Below, piece by piece: positions 1 through 5,409 of a stretch of DNA of 6,525 nt. This DNA comes from an uncultured Planctomycetaceae bacterium (GTDB taxonomy: Bacteria; Planctomycetota; Planctomycetia; Pirellulales; Pirellulaceae), in assembly GCA_937967665.1 (NCBI GenBank), contig CALBSZ010000201.1, positions 1 through 6,525 of the forward strand, written 5' to 3'. Position numbers and translations under genes: made by a program. The notes under the pieces were generated by a model. That model saw nothing but the letters and a program-made list of their open reading frames with translations. It searched no databases and was not told the DNA's origin. How positions within the stretch are numbered: position 1 is the first letter of the stretch; every line of letters starts with the position of its first letter.

Positions 1-108
1 CCGAACAGCGCCAAGGACGCCGCCGGCGACTTGGACAAGGACGGCTATACGAATCTCGAGGAGTTCCTCAACGCAACCGCCCCGGCTGTTCCCAAACTCG
101 CCCGATAG
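1..108 (+). CDS. 3' end of a secreted-type protein with C-terminal EF-hand/dockerin-like calcium loop (partial)
   Basis: Frame 1 is open from the window edge to a TAG at 106-108, giving the last 35 residues of a protein whose start lies outside the window. Visible residues 10-21 read DLDKDGYTNLEE, which fits a 12-residue EF-hand calcium loop: Asp at loop positions 1, 3 and 5, Gly at 6 and Glu at 12. It is followed by F-L-N and a short Ala/Pro-rich tail. This D-x-D-x-D-G-Y-T-N-x-E-E pattern is common at the C-terminus of planctomycete and Verrucomicrobia extracellular proteins, notably pectate-lyase-type enzymes, where it is preceded by an N-x-x-D-A-A-G-D linker like the one seen here. The catalytic part is not visible, so the enzyme identity is only a guess. 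The gene converges on the minus-strand operon, and a hairpin lies 34 bp after its stop. Confidence 0.75.
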   Translation, partial: PNSAKDAAGDLDKDGYTNLEEFLNATAPAVPKLAR

Positions 109-142
109 GCTATCAAGTTGACTCGCTCGATTGCTGGTTGTG

Positions 143-164
143 GTGCTTCGTTGATTTGAAGCAC
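143..164. terminator. Hairpin between convergent genes, possible bidirectional terminator
   Basis: A perfect 7-bp inverted repeat, GTGCTTC (143-149) and GAAGCAC (158-164), encloses an 8-nt loop in the 88-bp gap between two genes that end toward each other. Its position fits a terminator serving both strands. Neither side has the T-run of a canonical intrinsic terminator, so it may be a weak terminator, a 3'-end stabilising stem, or chance. Nothing else was recognised in this gap. Confidence 0.4.
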
Positions 165-196
165 ACCGATCACAATCGCCCGATTCAAGTCGATCA

Positions 197-1399
197 TTAT
201 TCAACCGCTTCCTCTACCTTGCCGATGCACCACAGGTGCTTGTGCGTGCGAATAAGAATGTCGCCTTGCGACACGGCGATCGAGGCGTTGGTGCGCTCGC
301 CGAGCTTGTTCAGTGCGAGAACCTCGTACTTTGGCCCGCTGGCGAGTACGAGCGTCGTTCCGCGTTGGTCGGTGAAGTAGACCTTGTCGCCCGCATGCAC
401 CATCGAGCCCCAGGTGTACGTCGTGCCGGGCCGTACTTTGTACTGCCCTTTCCAGACATCCTCGTCCGTGGCAAGTTCGACGCGGGCTGGCGCCACGCCG
501 CCTTTGAAAAGGTAGCCGCCGGCCAACACTCCGGTATGCGGGCCTTTCCCAGTTCCGTTCCGCAATCTCTGATGTTCGACGACGCCCTTGGGGCCAAGCT
601 TGAACATGCTATTGCCGCAAACGACGACGCCGTTCTCGTAGACCGCCGATCCATAGACGTAATGTCCGACTCCGTCGCTCGTCCACAGCACACGCCCGGT
701 GGCGGGGGCGAAGCCCCTTAGCTTGTAAGGGATCGGCATGATCAACTGATCTTCGTCCCCGATCCGCACGATGATGGGCGTCGCCCAGGTGCCGAGCAGC
801 TTGCCGGACTCGCCCGAATTCCCATCCGGCTCGAAGTGGTCCCAAACCTTCTTCCCGGTACGACGATCCACTGCCAGCAAAAACTGCCGGTCGCCGGGTC
901 CGCACCAGATAATCACCAGGTCGTGGTAGAGAATGGGCGACGAAGCGTTGCCCCAGATGTGGTGCAGCTTCTCGTGCTCGTGCGTCCAAAGCAACTTGCC
1001 CTCCATGTCGTAGCAGACCAGGCCCGCCGAACCGTGATGGGCAATCACTCGCTCACCATCGGTAACCGGCGTCGCCGAACACAACGGGTTGGTGCCGTGC
1101 GTTAACTCGGGTTCTTTGTAGGCGATGTCGCGCTGCCAGAGGATTTCGCCGGAGGTGCGATCGATACAGATCACGACGGGCGAGGAGTTGCCTCCGTCGG
1201 GCAGCGGCGTTTTCCAACGGACGTTCTCCGTAGTGCTCCAAGTCACGGGGAGATTCGTCTCGCGACATATTCCCTGACCGGTAGGGCCGCGCCATCCTGG
1301 CCAATTTTCAGCACAGAGCTTTGATTGCGCGGTGTGCAGTGCGAGAAGCAAAATGAACGCGACAAGAACATCAAGACCAAACACTTTGACCGATCTCAT
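197..1399 (-). CDS. Secreted PQQ-like beta-propeller repeat protein
   Basis: A 400-residue protein beginning with a signal peptide: basic M-R-S-V-K, a hydrophobic core at about 10-22, and probable cleavage near A-Q-S (24-26). The mature protein opens with W-P-G-W-R-G-P-T-G-Q-G (33-43), the hallmark start of the planctomycete PQQ-like/WD40-like propeller family. Blade-closing motifs of the G-x-x-[LV]-W type recur at 83-88 (SGEILW), 133-138 (EGKLLW), 181-186 (TGKKVW) and 234-239 (TGRVLW). The end (about 366-393, with N-A-S-I-A-V and R-T-H-K-H-L-W-C-I-G) looks complete. No heme motif or dehydrogenase domain is present, so PQQ binding should not be assumed; these proteins are usually read as scaffold or ligand-binding propellers. 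It appears to lack a strand early in the first blade, after V76. The ATG at 1399 has GAGG 8 nt upstream. It is the last gene of the operon, 37 bp after the hydrolase. Confidence 0.9.
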   Translation of the reverse strand: MRSVKVFGLDVLVAFILLLALHTAQSKLCAENWPGWRGPTGQGICRETNLPVTWSTTENVRWKTPLPDGGNSSPVVICIDRTSGEILWQRDIAYKEPELTHGTNPLCSATPVTDGERVIAHHGSAGLVCYDMEGKLLWTHEHEKLHHIWGNASSPILYHDLVIIWCGPGDRQFLLAVDRRTGKKVWDHFEPDGNSGESGKLLGTWATPIIVRIGDEDQLIMPIPYKLRGFAPATGRVLWTSDGVGHYVYGSAVYENGVVVCGNSMFKLGPKGVVEHQRLRNGTGKGPHTGVLAGGYLFKGGVAPARVELATDEDVWKGQYKVRPGTTYTWGSMVHAGDKVYFTDQRGTTLVLASGPKYEVLALNKLGERTNASIAVSQGDILIRTHKHLWCIGKVEEAVE

Positions 1400-1407
1400 G
1401 GCATTAA

Positions 1408-1411
1408 CCTC
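1408..1411 (-). promoter_or_regulatory. Ribosome binding site of the PQQ-like propeller gene
   Basis: On the minus strand GAGG lies 8 nt before the ATG at 1399. It supports that start and falls inside the 37-bp gap after the hydrolase stop codon, so this gene has its own initiation signal. Confidence 0.6.
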
Positions 1412-1436
1412 GTATTGCAGTGTCGTCGTTCAAGGT

Positions 1437-3188
1437 CTACTTCTTGATGGTCAACACGGTTTCCTGTCCGGCGCGGATGCGCACGTTTGGAATGGTCGCC
1501 AAACCCCATTTGTCTACGGTCACCGTCCCGTTGCCACCAGCTGTGTTGTTCCATGACAAAGTTTCGCCGGGACGCGCTTTGAACTTCTGACATCGCCGGG
1601 GCGTGATGTCCACTGTCATCTCGTCTGTGGCTAATTCGTTCGAAATCGCTACGGACCACTTTGCAGTTTCATCCACGACGTTTTTCCAGACGAATCCGAG
1701 ATTGATGCCCCCTTCGAGCGCGCCATTGTCGTCTTTCAGCACTCGTCGAGTACGCGATCCTTCCAACACGTCGATTTCGCCTGTGCCCGGATCGTCGTCA
1801 ATCGAGCTGTTGCCGAATGCCGGATAGCTCTGGTTGCGAGCAAACTTTTCAGGCGGATACCACCGTTTGATCTCGCGCATGGGTCTTGCTCCCGTGCCGT
1901 GATCGCCGTTGTTCCAAGCGAAGGCGAATCCATGCCGGCCCGCGGTGAGGGCCTTGACCATCTCGATCTGTTCCTTGAACGTTGCGAAGCCGTCGTGCCG
2001 GCCGCAGCACCAGCCGATGAACGGCAAATCGGCCGGATGTTCGCTCACAAACCGGACCATGTTCATTCGCTCGTAGTAGTCGGTCTTGCCGTCGTCCATC
2101 AGGATCGGAGCATCGCGGGCGACTTTGACGAGCGACGGCAGGCCGCGTTGCTTCATCCGCGGCCGGTTGGGATAGATGGCCGCGAACAACTCGGGATGGC
2201 GCAGCGCAAATCCGGCCGTTCCCCAGGCGCCCATGGACCCGCCTTCGGCGTAAACGCGGTTCGGATCGACGTGGTATCTGTTCTTCGCCCAGTCGATCAG
2301 CCACAGCATTCGCCGCTCAGTGAAGTTATAGGCCCGCGGCGCCTCATGATCGGCCCATTGCGGCCGGCAGTAATACCCGAACCAATACGTTTCCCTGGTT
2401 CCGTTCCCAGCGGGATGAGCCATCGTCTCGCGTGCATAGAGAGACAGGCGGCGATGTTTCGTGCCGGGGACGGTTCGTTCATCGACTGCGAATTGCCAGG
2501 GCAAGCCGTCGCGATAGCCCCACTCTCGGCGTCCCCAAAAGAGATAATAATCGCCATGCCCCGAAGCTGGACCGCCGCGTGCGCTGCTGGCGTGCAACCG
2601 AACCATCAGCGGCAGGTTTCTCTCACCGGTCACCTGGACAATCCTGGCATAGCGTCCACGCTCTGTTGAGTCGCCCGTCTTGACCGGCTGAATGGGCGCA
2701 ACTTTTTCCACAACGGGTCTCGTCGTTGACGACTCGCCCGGCACGGCTGTGCCGATGCGCCGGCCTTCGTCATCGTGCGCCACGACAGCGTAGTATCGAT
2801 CTCCATCCGTCTCAACGGTCCGCACGGCCAAGCCAGACCAGTGCGGCAACGGCTTTCCACCCGGCTCGATGGTCGCCATCGGAAGCGAAGGATCGAGCCG
2901 CCTTCGTAGAAACATGTGATATCCGTAATGCTTGCCCGAGTTGTTCACAATGCCGTGAATCACCGGCTTCATGTCATTCAGATGTGCCTCAATGATCGGC
3001 CGTTCGCTGCAGTAGAGGCTGTATCGAAATCCGGCACCCGCCTCGCCCTCCGCGACATCCTTCCAGGTAACGAAAGTCTGGCCATCACGGTGAATCGTCT
3101 GGATGTTTGTGACATTCATTTCAGCCGCAGCCGACTGCACGACTGCGAAGAACATCAACGACAAGAGTTTGATCTGTTGCACGATCAT
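1437..3188 (-). CDS. Secreted Fn3-like / alpha-beta hydrolase (putative esterase or peptidase)
   Basis: A 583-residue protein counted from ATG 3188. Residues 1-22 form a signal peptide with likely cleavage after S-A-A-A. About 24-145 resembles a fibronectin type III module: V-T-W-K-D-V early, Y-S-L-Y-C-S mid-way, and a Y-Y-A-V-V-A-H-D strand near 132-139. A linking beta region follows, then an alpha/beta-hydrolase domain at about 190-450. The nucleophile elbow is G-G-S-M-G (316-320, Ser318) after D-P-N-R-V-Y. Likely acid and base are Asp399 in G-R-H-D-G-F and His430 in N-N-G-D-H-G-T-G, in the correct order and spacing for a Ser-Asp-His triad. A C-terminal beta-sandwich-like region (about 455-583) is unrecognised. 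The fold suits secreted esterases or S9-like peptidases; given the neighbours, a carbohydrate esterase role is inferred. A TTG at 3191 directly precedes the ATG and is an alternative start. The stop is TAG at 1437-1439. Confidence 0.85.
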   Translation of the reverse strand: MIVQQIKLLSLMFFAVVQSAAAEMNVTNIQTIHRDGQTFVTWKDVAEGEAGAGFRYSLYCSERPIIEAHLNDMKPVIHGIVNNSGKHYGYHMFLRRRLDPSLPMATIEPGGKPLPHWSGLAVRTVETDGDRYYAVVAHDDEGRRIGTAVPGESSTTRPVVEKVAPIQPVKTGDSTERGRYARIVQVTGERNLPLMVRLHASSARGGPASGHGDYYLFWGRREWGYRDGLPWQFAVDERTVPGTKHRRLSLYARETMAHPAGNGTRETYWFGYYCRPQWADHEAPRAYNFTERRMLWLIDWAKNRYHVDPNRVYAEGGSMGAWGTAGFALRHPELFAAIYPNRPRMKQRGLPSLVKVARDAPILMDDGKTDYYERMNMVRFVSEHPADLPFIGWCCGRHDGFATFKEQIEMVKALTAGRHGFAFAWNNGDHGTGARPMREIKRWYPPEKFARNQSYPAFGNSSIDDDPGTGEIDVLEGSRTRRVLKDDNGALEGGINLGFVWKNVVDETAKWSVAISNELATDEMTVDITPRRCQKFKARPGETLSWNNTAGGNGTVTVDKWGLATIPNVRIRAGQETVLTIKK

Positions 3189-3192
3189 CAAG

Positions 3193-5364
3193 TCAATCTC
3201 CGCGATTCAACGGCTTCACGCCGGCCCGCTTCGGGTCCAGGCGCAGCACGTAGACCTGGCTGTTGGTGTCCGTTCCCCAGATCAGTTTGCGCCTGGCGTC
3301 GAACATTAGACCGTCCGACCGCTGGTGGGGGAATTTGCGCCGTGTATGCTGCCCTCGTTTTTCGACCGCGTATTTGATGTCGAGCGTGACCCAGCGGTTG
3401 TTGCCGCAATCATACGCCGGGGTGGCTGTGTGGTCTCCGGAGTCTTTCAGAACGGTTCCCAAAAGGAGCAGATCATTCGCGGCGTCGTAGCACCACTTAT
3501 CGACGTTGGCGAAATGATGGGCGTGATCGTGGCCCGCGGGAGTCAGAAGTTCGACCTCGTTCGGTTTGAAATCGAGAGCCCACACCTGCCCGCTAAATGG
3601 CTTTCGATAGCCGGGCGTGTTGATCATGAGCAAGCGATCTCGCGTCGAGTCGTAAGCGATGGACGAGTTGTCCACATACGGGTTGGGCAACTTCTCGCCT
3701 TTCAGGTCCAGCTGGATCCATTCACCGGCCTGGTGAACGTAACGATGGACGAGGCCGTTTCGGCCCCAGCAGACTACTCCGTGCGGCGTCGCGGCTAGCG
3801 TCAGGTCGTAGAAACAACTGTTGTACTGCATCACCGAGGGCTTTTTGCCGCGGCCGATCCAGTCGCCGACGCTCGGGTCGTAAACGTAGAAGTGCCGCGG
3901 CCGGCCCGCCTTGATCATCATCTTGCTGGGCGGATCGTAGTCGTAATTCTGATACGTGTGACCCGTCATCCAGGGACGTAGGTTGAAATTGAATCCGTTG
4001 GGGTAGCTGGTGTTGCTGTAAAGTTGCCCCAGCGGAAACTCGACGGGAATCGGCAATTCCCAGCGGTTGGTCGAAAAGTGAAAGTGCGGCACATCCGTGC
4101 CGCCGTGAGCCGAGTGCCCGCCGCTCCAGCGCAGTACCATATCGCGGTGCGGGTCGATGCGCGCTGTTCCCCAATCGCGATTCAGTCGCGGCAGGTGGGG
4201 TGGATTGGTCGGCACCCATTCGTTCACGGGCAAATCTTTGAGCCACGCCTCGAATTTGGCGGCGTCCGGTTTCGGTCCCTGTAGATAGAAATCGGGATGA
4301 AACGGCCCCGTGCGATAAACCCGCGTATCCGGCGGGACGAGTTTGCCGCCAATCCACTCGTTCTTCTCGATGTTATAAATCCATTCGCCGTCATCGATGT
4401 CGATGAATTGACTGCTCACATAGCCGGTGTTGCTCGTATACACGTAGCCGCCAACCATGCGAACCGTGCCGTCGCCGACAGCTTCCAGCCGGTGATTGGC
4501 TCGCGGCGGCGGCGCGCCTTGCGGATGACGCTGATACCAGCGACGCTTCGCCGGATCGAAGACCCACGTGTCATTGGTCAAATAGTCCAGATGATCGCCA
4601 CCGAACAGCACATAAAGCTTCGTCTTCGGGTCATAAACGAGCGTGTCGCCGGCCGGCCCGGTCTGTTTGTTCGGCAACCGCGCCGCGCCGCAGTTCATGG
4701 CGCGCGGCGGCGGTTCGGCATCAAGCGCCTCAGCCGCCAACTCAAGTTGAATCTGAATTTGATGCAGACTTTGCAGCGCGTCCGGGCTGACGCCATTGTC
4801 GAATGCAGGCCACTTCTTTCTGGCCTTTTGCAAGTACTCGCCCGCACGGCAGACCTGGTCGCGGGCAACTTTGTCTTCAAGATCAATTGGCAAACTCGGA
4901 ACGAGCGTGTCAACCGCTTTTGCGAGTCGCGACAACTCCGCTGCAACTTCATTCTTGACGCGGGCAGACTCTTCCCTGGCAGGCAATCCCTTGAAGTAGA
5001 TCGCTCGTGCGCGAGCAAGGCTGTTTCGTACCTGGCCGCGCAGTCGCCACACTTGATCGTGCAATTCGGTGGTTGGATGGTTCGTGCGCAACTCGTCGTG
5101 AACGGCCTTCCACTGGCCGTCGATTAGCACGCGCGTATGCGGCCGTCCGTCGTCGGCGTCTTGATCCTGCCCGCCGAACGCCAGGCCACTTGCTTCCGGC
5201 TTTCGGCATTCGGCTCCCCAAATAACGCGCTGTTTCAGATCGGTTGGCGTCAAATGATACGGCCTTTGCGGCGGCTGCGCGAATACGGCTACCGTACTCT
5301 CGAAGAACAAGTTATAGATAGCGACCACCAATAGCGCTGCGTTGTGGTTTTTTAGGAATGTCAT
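3193..5364 (-). CDS. Secreted kelch-repeat beta-propeller protein with helical N-terminal domain
   Basis: A 723-residue protein counted from ATG 5364, chosen because GGAGGT lies 6 nt upstream; an ATG 45 nt further upstream would place that signal inside the coding region. A signal peptide (1-29, ending A-V-F-A) is followed by a conserved-looking segment (about 35-97) and a charged, Leu/Ala-rich helical region (about 98-216). The rest is a beta-propeller. Kelch-like units begin near 240 (D-T-L-V-Y-D-P, then F-G-G and W-V-F-D), 288, 397, 472, 515, 566, 620 and perhaps 682, each pairing a [YF]-D-P or similar turn with a later W or F strand; this fits seven or eight blades. Histidine clusters occur at 416-429 and 612-617. 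The galactose oxidase Cys-Tyr arrangement was not recognised, so no catalytic activity is assigned. It sits 45 bp after the lyase-like gene and 4 bp before the hydrolase. Ligand unknown; binding of a polysaccharide or protein partner is plausible. Confidence 0.85.
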   Translation of the reverse strand: MTFLKNHNAALLVVAIYNLFFESTVAVFAQPPQRPYHLTPTDLKQRVIWGAECRKPEASGLAFGGQDQDADDGRPHTRVLIDGQWKAVHDELRTNHPTTELHDQVWRLRGQVRNSLARARAIYFKGLPAREESARVKNEVAAELSRLAKAVDTLVPSLPIDLEDKVARDQVCRAGEYLQKARKKWPAFDNGVSPDALQSLHQIQIQLELAAEALDAEPPPRAMNCGAARLPNKQTGPAGDTLVYDPKTKLYVLFGGDHLDYLTNDTWVFDPAKRRWYQRHPQGAPPPRANHRLEAVGDGTVRMVGGYVYTSNTGYVSSQFIDIDDGEWIYNIEKNEWIGGKLVPPDTRVYRTGPFHPDFYLQGPKPDAAKFEAWLKDLPVNEWVPTNPPHLPRLNRDWGTARIDPHRDMVLRWSGGHSAHGGTDVPHFHFSTNRWELPIPVEFPLGQLYSNTSYPNGFNFNLRPWMTGHTYQNYDYDPPSKMMIKAGRPRHFYVYDPSVGDWIGRGKKPSVMQYNSCFYDLTLAATPHGVVCWGRNGLVHRYVHQAGEWIQLDLKGEKLPNPYVDNSSIAYDSTRDRLLMINTPGYRKPFSGQVWALDFKPNEVELLTPAGHDHAHHFANVDKWCYDAANDLLLLGTVLKDSGDHTATPAYDCGNNRWVTLDIKYAVEKRGQHTRRKFPHQRSDGLMFDARRKLIWGTDTNSQVYVLRLDPKRAGVKPLNRGD
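3198..3201 (-). promoter_or_regulatory. Ribosome binding site of the hydrolase, inside the end of the kelch gene
   Basis: GGAG on the minus strand lies 9 nt before ATG 3188 and 6 nt before the alternative TTG 3191. It overlaps the last sense codons of the kelch gene (Arg-Gly-Asp-stop), which leaves only 4 bp between the kelch stop and the hydrolase ATG. This arrangement is typical of translational coupling. Confidence 0.6.
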
Positions 5365-5370
5365 TTCAGC

Positions 5371-5376
5371 ACCTCC
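5371..5376 (-). promoter_or_regulatory. Strong Shine-Dalgarno site fixing the kelch gene start
   Basis: GGAGGT on the minus strand, 6 nt before ATG 5364, is the best Shine-Dalgarno match in the window. It decides between ATG 5364 and the upstream in-frame ATG at 5409. Only the downstream ATG puts a normal signal peptide at the N-terminus; the longer form would prepend a Cys-rich stretch (C-F-L-K-C-N-C). Confidence 0.75.
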
Positions 5377-5409
5377 ACAATTGCATTTCAAGAAGCAACT
5401 TCTGGGCAA

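Noticed and set aside
109..196. Small RNA or small ORF in the convergent gap (an 80-codon plus-strand frame starts at 138)
   Set aside because: The frame runs into the 3' end of the propeller gene on the opposite strand, has no good ribosome binding site, and only the hairpin at 143-164 stands out.
197..1399. PQQ-dependent dehydrogenase identity for the propeller protein
   Set aside because: The protein is too short for a PQQ dehydrogenase, lacks a vicinal Cys-Cys pair and a cytochrome c motif, and has the features of the stand-alone PQQ-like repeat family.
1899..2669. Plus-strand open frame of 256 codons opposite the hydrolase
   Set aside because: It lies entirely across the alpha/beta-hydrolase catalytic region, whose G-x-S-x-G and His motifs are intact on the minus strand; composition is that of a shadow frame.
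4297..5127. Plus-strand open frame of 276 codons opposite the kelch gene
   Set aside because: It is antisense to a well-supported kelch protein with clear repeats, is rich in Arg and Ala as expected of a GC-rich shadow frame, and shows no recognisable motif.
3193..5364. Galactose oxidase (AA5 copper radical oxidase) identity for the kelch protein
   Set aside because: The propeller fold is shared, but the Cys-Tyr cofactor pair and Tyr-His ligands could not be located; a His-rich loop alone is not enough.
5365..5409. N-terminal extension of the kelch protein to ATG 5409 with a Cys-rich stretch, possible metal site
   Set aside because: The GGAGGT Shine-Dalgarno signal lies inside this stretch and the signal peptide begins only at ATG 5364, so the segment is most likely untranslated.
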